The translations under genes were made by a program, and so were the position numbers. 64,000 nt of DNA from Sphingobacterium faecale (GTDB lineage: Bacteria; Bacteroidota; Bacteroidia; Sphingobacteriales; Sphingobacteriaceae). Under the pieces are notes generated by a model. It had not been told where the DNA came from, did not search any database, and saw nothing but the letters and a program-made list of their open reading frames with translations. Shown here piece by piece: positions 9,101 to 15,528 of the stretch. The stretch spans positions 62,001 to 126,000 of the forward strand of contig NZ_JAERTY010000005.1 in NCBI RefSeq assembly GCF_016746095.1, read 5' to 3'. Every line of letters starts with the position of its first letter. The stretch's first letter is position 1.

Positions 9101-9512
9101 GTTTGTTCCCATCCTGATCAGTCACCAATCCTTTTATGCTCAAAGTCTGTTGTTCGGACACCACAACCAGTCCTTCACCCGAAACCGAGTACTGTAGACC
9201 ATTTCTAGCAAATAGACGTGGTAGTAGGTCAACAACTTTTGTGTTATCTACTTTTAGTGAAAGTTCCTTGTTAAGGTTTTCATTTGTTGCACTATAGACA
9301 AAGTAATAGTCGCTATTTTCCTCAATCAATTTGAGAATCTTGCTCAACTTTGTCTTTTTGACATCCAAGGAGACTTTCTGTTGGGAATAGACATTTGCGG
9401 TTACGTTCGCGAATGCCAATACAATCATAATCAAGGTTAGTTTCATCCGAATAATGAATCTAGAGCGCACAAGATAATTCCAATGCACTTGCATAAAGCC
9501 ATTTTTAATCAT
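6159..9512 (-). CDS. SusC/RagA TonB-dependent receptor with STN domain (module 1)
   Basis: This 1117-residue outer-membrane transporter has a signal anchor at about 23-43 ending in VYSQ, an STN domain at about 47-118, a carboxypeptidase-regulatory-like beta-sandwich at about 124-195, and a plug from about 200 to 360. The plug includes the SusC hallmark LYVINGMPM and a KGAAASALYGSRAKAGVILITTK block. The rest is the 22-strand barrel, ending in a C-terminal aromatic FGFNLNVKL. The STN domain is the part that signals to a FecR-type anti-sigma factor, and such a gene lies immediately upstream at 9620. Energy comes from TonB-ExbBD encoded elsewhere. The ATG at 9512 gives a 22-residue n-region; a start at residue 23 is also possible. 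The substrate is unknown. Confidence 0.94.
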   Translation of the reverse strand: MIKNGFMQVHWNYLVRSRFIIRMKLTLIMIVLAFANVTANVYSQQKVSLDVKKTKLSKILKLIEENSDYYFVYSATNENLNKELSLKVDNTKVVDLLPRLFARNGLQYSVSGEGLVVVSEQQTLSIKGLVTDQDGNKLSGATVRVKGSAIGKATDLNGRFEIDVPTGNTLVVSFTGYLSKEITIQKVGEVTVALERDDQMLSEVVVTALGVKRERRSLGYSVTQVEGESLTKARENNVVNSLVGKVAGLDVSSTSGGVGASSSVVIRGISSLGQTNQPLYVINGMPMENKPSGASTSGTTNPNGNKGSQWDNAPDMGDAISNINPDDIESISVLKGAAASALYGSRAKAGVILITTKSGKGNGIDFSSNYVVENVMDPTDWQYVYGQGTNNEKPGSAAAAKQVGASSWGGKLDGSKVVQFDGVERPYAAQKNNIKNFYRNGHTWTNSLALNKSFEGGSIRFSVTDLDNKSIMPNSGLDRQSFNLTGTFEPVKRLTLDARANYIIENAKNRPMLSDGAGSANFNAIFLPTSIDIRDLKPWKDTNGEEIAYNSGNPWDTNPWYAAYEIQNNTKRNRLISSVTARYTFDNGIFVQGRAGQDYYTNEYEGVFPEGLAYAPPNNMVLQSTKFTDLNTDILVGKSFTLTDDMSLTPNLGAAFRNTKSDMMINQGTKFLVDRVHTIPGLANKSLAQIKSEEEMQSLYSTLEYAYRDIFYLTGSVRADWFSTLATPGKDNKLYSVYPGVSGSFVFSEFLNSPVLNFGKLRAGYAQVGQATNPYQTVLNYSFMAQNLNNNALGQISNTAVPNSELFSSTASELEIGTDVRLLNDRLSVDLTWYTKRSKNEILEVSIPISTGYPFAVLNMGSIRNTGVELLLSGVVLKKANFNWTSSLNGTYNDNTVLSLADGLDEQLVATSRSGVGFIKNVPGKAFGQIFAYDYKYDDNGQIMKLENGSPAKGELKSYGSAQNKWFAGWNNDFTYKNFNLGFLIDGKFGGKIFSGTDYYGYIKGLHQETLKDREALGNAAPKYYENMADNTSFRFVNDASFIKFRQLTFGYTFPTSMFNNKIKSLGLNFVARNLFTLMKKTDNIDPESSYNATFIGLELGGMPPARTFGFNLNVKL

Positions 9513-9593
9513 ACTTTAGTGTTGGTTAAAGTTTATAATAGGCAGCGTATGGGTTCGAAGCTTACGCCTGCCGGTTAAATTAATCCAATAAGG

Positions 9594-9616
9594 GGATGGT
9601 TTTTACCATCCTTTTT
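9594..9616. other. Hairpin between fecR and susC of module 1
   Basis: GGATGGT and ACCATCC pair across a short T-rich loop. The T-run lies on the plus-strand side, which is not coding here. For the minus-strand operon it is therefore a hairpin without a U-tract and is more likely an RNA stability or processing element than a terminator. Confidence 0.35.
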
Positions 9617-9619
9617 TAG

Positions 9620-10714
9620 TTATTTCTCATAAATTATCACGTCTTTTCCATGTATCTCATAATTAAAGGGTTCTACTTTTTGTAATGCTTTTAAAACTTG
9701 GTTAATATCTTCTTCTTTAAATGTAGCCGTAAATCTATATTTTCCTATTGCTGGGCCCTTCAATGTGATATTGATGTCGTACCAGCGTTCGAGAATAGAC
9801 TTCAGTTCATTGAAATCCTGGTCGACCATAGCTAGTCTATTTTCTTTCCATGCGATATCTGCCATTTCATGCTTTTCATCGTTAGGGACATCCTGTATTG
9901 CTATTTCCTTGACATTCGCTTTAGGTTTTGCCGCTTTCTTTGCTTCCGTCTCCAGGTTTGCAATCATCTCATTTTTATAAATAGTCACTTTTTGGTTAGG
10001 TTTGATGACGATAGAATTTTCATTTTTGCCTTTACTTTTCAGCTCGATTAGACCTTCAATCAGAAGCGCCTCTGAGGCCAGTTCATCGGGATAAGCCTTT
10101 ACATTGAATGAGGTGCCCAATACTCGGATATCAAACTCATTGGTGTGTAGTACGAAGGGCTTATCTGCATCTTTTTTTACATCAAGATACGCCTCCCCTG
10201 TCAAAGACACTTGGCGTGTTGCTTTTCCAAAATCGGTATCAATCTCCAGCTTACTTTCCGAATTGAGTGTAACCTTAGTTCCATCTTCCAGGGTAAATGT
10301 TTTCTTCTCCCCTTTTATAGTTTGGTATATCTGACCTGTAGCAGACATAGCTAGATCCTCAATAGCTGTCTCCGTTGTCTTAAAATATCCCAAGTACATA
10401 AATCCAAACAAGGTGAGTGCAGCGGCTACAGCGATAGAAGTGGCCACTATAGCCCACCGCTTGATAGGTTTTCGTTTGTTTTGTTGGTTGATTGTATTTC
10501 GTAGGTTATCCATCTGTTGGATAACTCGTCTTTTATGGCCTGTCAATACAGCGAATAAACGTTGTGCTCGGGCTATGACATCCTGTTGATCAGGGTGTTG
10601 TTGTATATAACGTTCCCAGTATTGCACACATTGCTCATTTTCCTGGGCACAGTATTGTTGGAATGTATCATCAATTAGGAAGTCCTCTACTTCTTTGTAG
10701 TCTTTATGGCTCAT
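9620..10714 (-). CDS. FecR-family anti-sigma factor (module 1)
   Basis: This 364-residue inner-membrane regulator has a cytoplasmic N-terminal sigma-binding part at about 1-85 and one membrane helix at about 86-110. The periplasmic FecR domain is at about 125-230, with the typical run TFTLEDGTKVTLN, then GEAYLDVKKDADKPFVLHT and VLGTSFNVKAY. The C-terminal DUF4974-like domain (about 290-362) ends in a short beta-strand, DVIIYE. It should hold the adjacent ECF sigma factor inactive until the STN domain of the partner SusC signals. It lies 92 bases after the sigma gene and 107 bases before susC. A lysine- and glutamate-rich linker (about 245-285) is longer than usual. Confidence 0.92.
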   Translation of the reverse strand: MSHKDYKEVEDFLIDDTFQQYCAQENEQCVQYWERYIQQHPDQQDVIARAQRLFAVLTGHKRRVIQQMDNLRNTINQQNKRKPIKRWAIVATSIAVAAALTLFGFMYLGYFKTTETAIEDLAMSATGQIYQTIKGEKKTFTLEDGTKVTLNSESKLEIDTDFGKATRQVSLTGEAYLDVKKDADKPFVLHTNEFDIRVLGTSFNVKAYPDELASEALLIEGLIELKSKGKNENSIVIKPNQKVTIYKNEMIANLETEAKKAAKPKANVKEIAIQDVPNDEKHEMADIAWKENRLAMVDQDFNELKSILERWYDINITLKGPAIGKYRFTATFKEEDINQVLKALQKVEPFNYEIHGKDVIIYEK

Positions 10715-10806
10715 TATTTAAGCGGTTTTATAGTATAGTGCCTATAATCCGTTCGATTGCCTAAAAGAAAAATGAAATAATTTGTATTACGTTGTATATT
10801 AGCTAA

Positions 10807-11364
10807 TTAAAATTCCTTTAATTGTTCTCGTAAAGTCTTCAGTGCATCATACAGCGTATTATAAGCGGTCTTTACACTAATGTGAGCGATTTCGGCTATC
10901 TTTTCATAACTATAGCCTTCAAAAAACTTGAGGTGTATCAGTTGTTTCTGTCTGAAAGTCAGTGTTTCCAGTGCTTCTTTTAAGCGTAGTTTGACCAGTT
11001 CATTCGTCTGTACTCGGATTATAAATTCATCGTAAGGCATCTCTGTCCAGTCCTCTTCCGCTTTTAGATGCTGCAGGGCGGTGTTAATCTTATTCTGTTT
11101 TTCTAGTAGTCTTAAAATTTTTCTTTTTAGGAATGTCAACAGGTATGATTGTACATTTTCTACGCGGTCTAGGTTTTCTCTTTTTTCCCATATATTGGCA
11201 AATACCTGATCTAAGGCCTCTGTACTTAGATCTACATCACCACAAGTGCGTATACCAAAATTGACAAGATCGTTATACAGCGCAGCATACAGATCGAAGA
11301 AAGCATTCTCATCCCCCGATCGGATTCTTTCCCATAATAATCTATAACCTAATGGTCCTTTCAT
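10807..11364 (-). CDS. ECF RNA polymerase sigma factor (module 1)
   Basis: This 185-residue ECF sigma-70 protein has region 2 at about 15-80 (including ENAFFDLYAALYNDLVNFG and an ANIWEKRE core-binding stretch) and region 4 at about 125-180, with the helix-turn-helix GYSYEKIAEIAHISVKTAYNT. It resembles the FecI-like sigma factors that Bacteroidetes pair with FecR and SusC. It is the first gene of module 1 and should direct transcription of the downstream susCD genes. The unusually long interdomain part (about 82-120) contains EEDWTEMPYDEF. No TAnnTTTG box was found upstream. Confidence 0.92.
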   Translation of the reverse strand: MKGPLGYRLLWERIRSGDENAFFDLYAALYNDLVNFGIRTCGDVDLSTEALDQVFANIWEKRENLDRVENVQSYLLTFLKRKILRLLEKQNKINTALQHLKAEEDWTEMPYDEFIIRVQTNELVKLRLKEALETLTFRQKQLIHLKFFEGYSYEKIAEIAHISVKTAYNTLYDALKTLREQLKEF

Positions 11365-11578
11365 TGCTTTGTTTTAGCCTAGCTGTTCGAATTGGCAGCA
11401 TTATACTGGTCTAGCGAAGATGTCTATTTTTTTTTAGATATATTCAAAAAAAGTTAAATTAATATAGAGTTCTAGTGATCCGTTAAAAAATGTTAAGAAG
11501 CAAGATTACTTGTACTAATTTACTTTCTCTTTACGTTTATAAAGTATAATTTCATAATTAGGTTAATAATTGGTTTGG

Positions 11579-11614
11579 TAAAATCCTGAAGTTCCCCACT
11601 TCAGGATTTTTTAT
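11579..11614 (+). terminator. Strong intrinsic terminator in the sigma/nuclease intergenic region
   Basis: AAAATCCTGAAGT and ACTTCAGGATTTT pair across a short C-rich loop, followed on the plus strand by a T-run. There is a weaker four-T run on the minus strand. No annotated plus-strand gene precedes it: the sigma gene to its left is on the minus strand and the nuclease to its right starts after it. It may end an unannotated small RNA or serve as an insulator. Confidence 0.65.
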
Positions 11615-11660
11615 TTTCCCTCGTCCTCTTTTACTTACGTTTTCTGCCTTTAATAGGGTT

Positions 11661-11689
11661 TTGAGCTCCTTCCATTTCTTTTATCTTTG
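11661..11689 (+). promoter_or_regulatory. Bacteroidetes-type promoter of the thermonuclease gene
   Basis: TTG at 11661-11663, an 18-base spacer, and TATCTTTG at 11682-11689 match the -33/-7 pattern exactly. Transcription would start at or just before the ATG at 11694, so the message is leaderless or nearly so. The TTG at 11661, which could be mistaken for a start codon of a longer frame, is the -33 element. Confidence 0.65.
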
Positions 11690-11693
11690 CCGC

Positions 11694-12179
11694 ATGCAGA
11701 GAATGTTTTTGGTTGTTTTATTTCTACTATTCATTTTTCAGGGGTTAGCACAGCGGTATATCGAAGGCAGAGTCATACGGGTAGCCGATGGTGATACCTT
11801 TACGTTAGTAGATCTGCATAAAAAGAAGACGAGAGTACGTTTCTTTGGAATAGACTGTCCCGAGATCGGTCAGGAATACGGCCGTGCAGCCAAAAACTAT
11901 ACCTCCTTGCACACGCTTGATAAAGTAGTTAGAGTGGAAGTAAAAAATAAAGACCGATACGGTCGTTTGGTCGGTGTTGTCTGGCTGGATCCGTCTACTG
12001 ATCTGAATTTAAAACTTATCCAAGCCGGTCTCGCTTGGAATTATCCCGCTTACAGTAAAAGTGATACATATCGTGAGGCTGAGCAACAGGCGAGAGTACG
12101 TAAGGTCAATATTTGGAGACTCAAATCGCCTACGGCTCCTTGGGAGTTTAGAAAGCTTACTAAAAAAGGTAAACGTTAA
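11694..12179 (+). CDS. Secreted thermonuclease (staphylococcal nuclease-like)
   Basis: The 161-residue product has a signal peptide (residues 1-20, ending FQGLAQ) and one SNase domain. The catalytic set of staphylococcal nuclease is recognisable: the calcium-binding DGDT in VADGDTFTL, the arginine in TRVRFFGIDCPEI with its Asp and Glu, and the second arginine in KDRYGRLVG. It should cleave DNA and RNA to 3'-phosphonucleotides in the periplasm or medium. The frame is open upstream to a TTG at 11661, but that codon lies in the promoter, so the ATG at 11694 (or 11703) is chosen. It stands alone, with a small HTH-like gene 91 bases downstream. Confidence 0.9.
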   Translation: MQRMFLVVLFLLFIFQGLAQRYIEGRVIRVADGDTFTLVDLHKKKTRVRFFGIDCPEIGQEYGRAAKNYTSLHTLDKVVRVEVKNKDRYGRLVGVVWLDPSTDLNLKLIQAGLAWNYPAYSKSDTYREAEQQARVRKVNIWRLKSPTAPWEFRKLTKKGKR

Positions 12180-12270
12180 AATATCTAAAAATCAGACCTA
12201 TAATTTGATTAATAGAAAGTTATGTTTTATATTCGGTTTGCTAATGTTTGATTCTTAGTGTAATTATGTT

Positions 12271-12471
12271 ATGAAATCTCCATTAAACCGAATGACAGTT
12301 TATCCATCCGATCTACAAAAGATTACCGGGCGTAGTGAACGTACGTGTCAACGTATCATCAATAAGATCAAAGATATGTTTGGGTTAGGGAAGCAGCAGT
12401 TGGTTACAGTACATCAGGCATCTGAATACTTGGGTATCCCTGTATCTGATATGTATAGCTTCATGCGTTAA
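12271..12471 (+). CDS. Small helix-turn-helix-like protein
   Basis: This 66-residue basic protein has two likely DNA-binding helical parts. The first, YPSDLQKITGRSERTCQRII (about 11-30), has the look of a helix-turn-helix or excisionase-type fold, and the second, VTVHQASEYLGIPVSDMYSFM (about 45-65), resembles a MerR- or excisionase-like winged helix. Short proteins of this shape are common and uncharacterised in Sphingobacteria. The ATG is preceded by no recognised promoter box. A role in regulating its neighbours (nuclease or HU-like gene) is possible but unsupported. Confidence 0.65.
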   Translation: MKSPLNRMTVYPSDLQKITGRSERTCQRIINKIKDMFGLGKQQLVTVHQASEYLGIPVSDMYSFMR

Positions 12472-12611
12472 GCCTTTCCATCTACCGTCTCGTCTGAGCC
12501 TCTATATAGGCCTTTTCTCTTTACGTTTATTATTAACATACAATTGTGGTGCTGTCTATTCCAGTTCTGATTCTATGGGGACGTCATTGCAGGTTTGTTT
12601 AAACCGACATT

Positions 12612-12664
12612 CCCGTCAAAAACGACAAATCTGCCAATTCCGACAACCCCGTCAAAAACGACAA
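12612..12664 (+). promoter_or_regulatory. Two 17-bp direct repeats upstream of the HU-like gene
   Basis: CCCGTCAAAAACGACAA occurs exactly at 12612-12628 and again at 12648-12664, 36 bases apart. Each copy contains the imperfect dyad GTC-N6-GAC, and further CGACA pieces lie at 12604 and 12641. A weak -7 candidate, TACCTTTA, is at 12684-12691, so the second copy would sit just upstream of the -33 region. This fits an operator or an autoregulation site. The binding protein is unknown. Confidence 0.5.
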
Positions 12665-12769
12665 GTCATTAAATAATCCATCATACCTTTAGTTTGTCAT
12701 TCAGGAAGTGATATCACCTGTTGACACGAAGTAATTAATTTATTTAATAATTTTTAAAGAAAAGAAAAA

Positions 12770-13156
12770 ATGGCAATTAAATTCAATGTCCATGAGATTG
12801 GGAACCCAAGTGACCCAACTGCACCCAAAAAATTTTATGCAAGGCCAGTGCATACTGGTGAAGTTACTTTAGAAGAACTTGCCGCGGATATTTCGCACGC
12901 TTCCTCTATTACAGAATCGGATGTCTATGCCGTTCTGCAAAGCTTGATAAGGGAGATACCACGTAATATCTCTCGGGGCTATATCGTCCGCCTTCGAAAC
13001 ATGGGGTCTTTCCGCGTGACTGCGAAAAGCACCGGAAGTGATTTAGAAGAGGAAGTGACTACTTCAAATATCTTCGGTCCAAAACTTCTTTTTCATCCTG
13101 GTAGACAGATAAAAAGCGCTATGCAAACATTAGTTTTTAAGAAAAATGGCTCTTAA
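12770..13156 (+). CDS. HU-like DNA-binding protein (Bacteroidetes histone-like family)
   Basis: This 128-residue protein resembles the TIGR01201-type HU-related family, which is larger than canonical HU. An N-terminal strand (MAIKFNVHEIGNP) is followed by the helical dimerisation half with VTLEELAADISHASSITESD (about 33-52) and VLQSLIREIPRNISRGYIV. The beta-arm half has RLRNMGSFRVTAKSTG, a match to the HU GFGSF region, and GPKLLFHPGRQIK. It binds DNA as a dimer and bends it. The 5' leader is A-rich and the gene is monocistronic, with a strong terminator after it. The repeats upstream suggest regulation. Expressed HU-like paralogs of this type are often associated with outer-membrane or capsule genes; no such link is visible here. 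Confidence 0.88.
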   Translation: MAIKFNVHEIGNPSDPTAPKKFYARPVHTGEVTLEELAADISHASSITESDVYAVLQSLIREIPRNISRGYIVRLRNMGSFRVTAKSTGSDLEEEVTTSNIFGPKLLFHPGRQIKSAMQTLVFKKNGS

Positions 13157-13178
13157 TTACTAACACATGAAAGGGTTT

Positions 13179-13212
13179 AAAAGGGATATCTCTAGGAGAT
13201 ATCCCTTTTTTT
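13179..13212 (+). terminator. Intrinsic terminator of the HU-like gene
   Basis: AAAAGGGATATCTC and GAGATATCCCTTTT pair across a four-base loop, followed by a run of T residues on the plus strand. It also has four T residues on the minus side. Confidence 0.85.
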
Positions 13213-13270
13213 AGAACCTCAAATGGGGATAAAATGACCGCGGTCAAATAAAAAAACGCTTAAGCGACTT

Positions 13271-13309
13271 TCTAAAAAGGCTTAGGCAACTTTTTAAAGT
13301 TGCCTAAGC
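13271..13309 (-). terminator. Intrinsic terminator of the module 2 PUL operon
   Basis: A perfect 14-base inverted repeat, GCTTAGGCAACTTT / AAAGTTGCCTAAGC, has a two-base loop at 13294-13295. Read on the minus strand it is followed by CCTTTTTAG, a U-tract. It lies about 130 bases beyond the GH20 stop. A third, imperfect half-copy (GCTTAAGCGACTTT) lies at 13259-13272. Confidence 0.7.
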
Positions 13310-13436
13310 AATGTATATCAACACCGTATCCTGTAATAAGAAGTGTTTTTTTGTATCGATAATCAACAAATATTACAGTTGAGAATATGTAGTTTATCTA
13401 TTTATACGTAGCTGTATATACATTTACTAATTTGTT

Positions 13437-15518
13437 TTATGGCGTCTGATCCTGCAACCACTCTCTAAGGTTTGCAATAAACATAAGCTCAAAGACAAAC
13501 ATCCAATCGTCGTTCTGGGTGCCATTGGCCAAATGCTGATGAAAGTTGGAATCCAACAAATAATCTATGGGATTGTGCAGTCTTTGTAGATAAAAGATCT
13601 TAGAAAAAGAGCTTCTTAGTGACTCAAATTCGTCTAATAGAGCAGAAAGCTCTTTCTTTACAACTAGTTTAGTAGAATCTTCATTTGCTTTGTCATAACG
13701 CTCTAATAATAAAAGTACATGCGCTGGATATACATGTAATTCATTGATCTGTTCAAAGATTTGCAAGGCAAAATGATTTCGTAAAGCCAAATTTTGACTT
13801 TTTCTTATTTCCTTACGCAATTCCTCATAAAGCTTCACACATTTCCGCGCATTATCCAAACGTTCTTTTTGTGATAGTGACCAATTGGAATCACCCATTG
13901 TTAGCGGGATATTCAATATTTTTGTTTCATTAGTGTCATTAGGGAATTTGTATCGATGTCCTCTTTCTAGCAGTGCACGATCCCAAAACTTGAGGGATTC
14001 CTCTAATTTATCTTGAAAAGTGTAAACACTATCTTTGTAATTTAGACCGTAAAATCGTTGTAAGAAAGATATATTTGCAGTATGACTATCTATCTCGACA
14101 TAATTCCAATTCATAGCTGCAAAATAATAAAGACCGCGCCATACCGTTTCAAAATGCGGAGATGAGTCATCCCAGACTGTGCATAGCATATGCTGCATCT
14201 CGCTATTTTTAGCGATCTCAGCAAATGCCTTAATGGATTTAAAATTAGATTGATCTCGGGGCATCATCGGAGCTACTTGCTGCGCTGCAGTAGCTCCCAT
14301 AATTTTCAAACCATTATCTCTGTACCACTTTATAGCACGATTATTGCCGTAGGCCCAAGGTGTACTATAGTTCCAACGCATAAAGATGCATTCTTTCGGA
14401 AAAAGCGCTATATTATCCTGTAATAGTTTGAGCGATTTGACCCAGTGCATTTTAGCAGAATCTATTGGCATACTATCATCATAGGTCGTTTCATACAATC
14501 CCTTTAGTTTGAAAACCATATCGTCCCAAAAAATAGGAACACGTCCGCGACTAATGATATAGCTAGAAACTTTATTCAGCCAGTACATCTGTAGTTCAAA
14601 AGCCGACATACCTGATTCTTTTGATAATGTAGACTGTCCCAACTGCCCCACTTCATCGCCACCAATATGTATGTATTCTCCATAGGGAGTAGCCTTTAAG
14701 GCTTCATCATACAAATTGAATAGAATAGCATAGGTACCCGAGTCTAGTGGAGAGAAGGCCCAGTCAGAAAGTGGATCCTCTCGCAGCGACCTATAGGTGG
14801 GGTGCTTTAAAATAAAAGAAGCATGTCCAAGTCCTTGTATCAAGGGACTTATCTTTACAAACCTTTCCTGAGCATAGTCACTCAGTGCACGGAATTCGTC
14901 AATTGAAAAGGCGTGATCTGCACCTATCAAAGGGGTATGCTCATACCTAAGTTTGTCCTCAAATTCTAGAATAACTGCATTAACCTTTATTTCTGCTAAA
15001 CGGTCAATAACGCTATAATAATACGGCATATCATCTAAATGATGCTTTAAATCAATATGTACAGCTCTATGACTGACATCGGGATAGTCCAGAATATCAC
15101 AAGCAGGTATCGGGATGTTATGTTCTTTCATATCCTGTATTAGTTGTTTGATAGTTTGTAAACCATAAAAAAGACCTGATCTTTCTTTGGCCTTTATCTT
15201 AATTACGTTATTAGCGATCTGGATACGGTATCCTTCTGCATTTACTGGTAGTTCCATCTCTGAATCTAGAAAGAGTTGAATACCTCCGTCTACTACTCGT
15301 TTCACCCTAGCCAATGAGGACATTTCTTTGGATAGTTTAAACGGAAAAATGTCGTCTGCATAATAAACATGCCTAGGCATATGTAGCATTCCTACACCAG
15401 GTTGCGCCGTTATCTTTTTGGGAATAGGGAATAGCTTAAACGCAGTATCTAGTTGTGCTTTTCCTACTCTGGGCATTAAAAAAATGTACAAAACTGCAAT
15501 AACTAGGCAACGGCCCAT
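13437..15518 (-). CDS. GH20 beta-N-acetylhexosaminidase-like glycoside hydrolase
   Basis: This protein of about 693 residues has a signal peptide ending VGKAQ, a GH20b-type N-terminal alpha/beta domain (about 32-142, with FPIPKKIT and GLFYGLQTIKQLIQ) and a GH20 TIM barrel starting at DYPDVSHRAVHIDLKHH (about 144). The catalytic Asp-Glu pair lies in YIHIGGDEVGQ at about 288-289. GH20 enzymes remove terminal beta-GlcNAc or beta-GalNAc by substrate-assisted catalysis. A helical C-terminal third (about 500-690) lies beyond the barrel. The chosen ATG at 15518 avoids the 29-base overlap that the alternative ATG at 15557 would create with the GH32 gene and gives a cleaner signal peptide. It is the last gene of the module 2 operon. 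The exact linkage cleaved is not predictable. Confidence 0.85.
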   Translation of the reverse strand: MGRCLVIAVLYIFLMPRVGKAQLDTAFKLFPIPKKITAQPGVGMLHMPRHVYYADDIFPFKLSKEMSSLARVKRVVDGGIQLFLDSEMELPVNAEGYRIQIANNVIKIKAKERSGLFYGLQTIKQLIQDMKEHNIPIPACDILDYPDVSHRAVHIDLKHHLDDMPYYYSVIDRLAEIKVNAVILEFEDKLRYEHTPLIGADHAFSIDEFRALSDYAQERFVKISPLIQGLGHASFILKHPTYRSLREDPLSDWAFSPLDSGTYAILFNLYDEALKATPYGEYIHIGGDEVGQLGQSTLSKESGMSAFELQMYWLNKVSSYIISRGRVPIFWDDMVFKLKGLYETTYDDSMPIDSAKMHWVKSLKLLQDNIALFPKECIFMRWNYSTPWAYGNNRAIKWYRDNGLKIMGATAAQQVAPMMPRDQSNFKSIKAFAEIAKNSEMQHMLCTVWDDSSPHFETVWRGLYYFAAMNWNYVEIDSHTANISFLQRFYGLNYKDSVYTFQDKLEESLKFWDRALLERGHRYKFPNDTNETKILNIPLTMGDSNWSLSQKERLDNARKCVKLYEELRKEIRKSQNLALRNHFALQIFEQINELHVYPAHVLLLLERYDKANEDSTKLVVKKELSALLDEFESLRSSFSKIFYLQRLHNPIDYLLDSNFHQHLANGTQNDDWMFVFELMFIANLREWLQDQTP

Positions 15519-15528
15519 CTTCAAACCG

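Noticed and set aside
9594..9616. Terminator between fecR and susC of module 1.
   Set aside because: The T-run is on the non-transcribed side, so on the minus strand the hairpin has no U-tract; stopping there would cut off susC.
11524..12530. A 17-base exact repeat (TTTCTCTTTACGTTTAT at 11524-11540 and 12514-12530) flanking the nuclease and HTH-like genes, which could look like att sites of a small element.
   Set aside because: There is no integrase, the repeat is AT-rich, and a chance match of this length is not rare in 64 kb. No other sign of a mobile element.
13235..13246. Palindrome TGACCGCGGTCA as a separate operator.
   Set aside because: It is short, lies between two terminators, and is not near a promoter; noted only as context.
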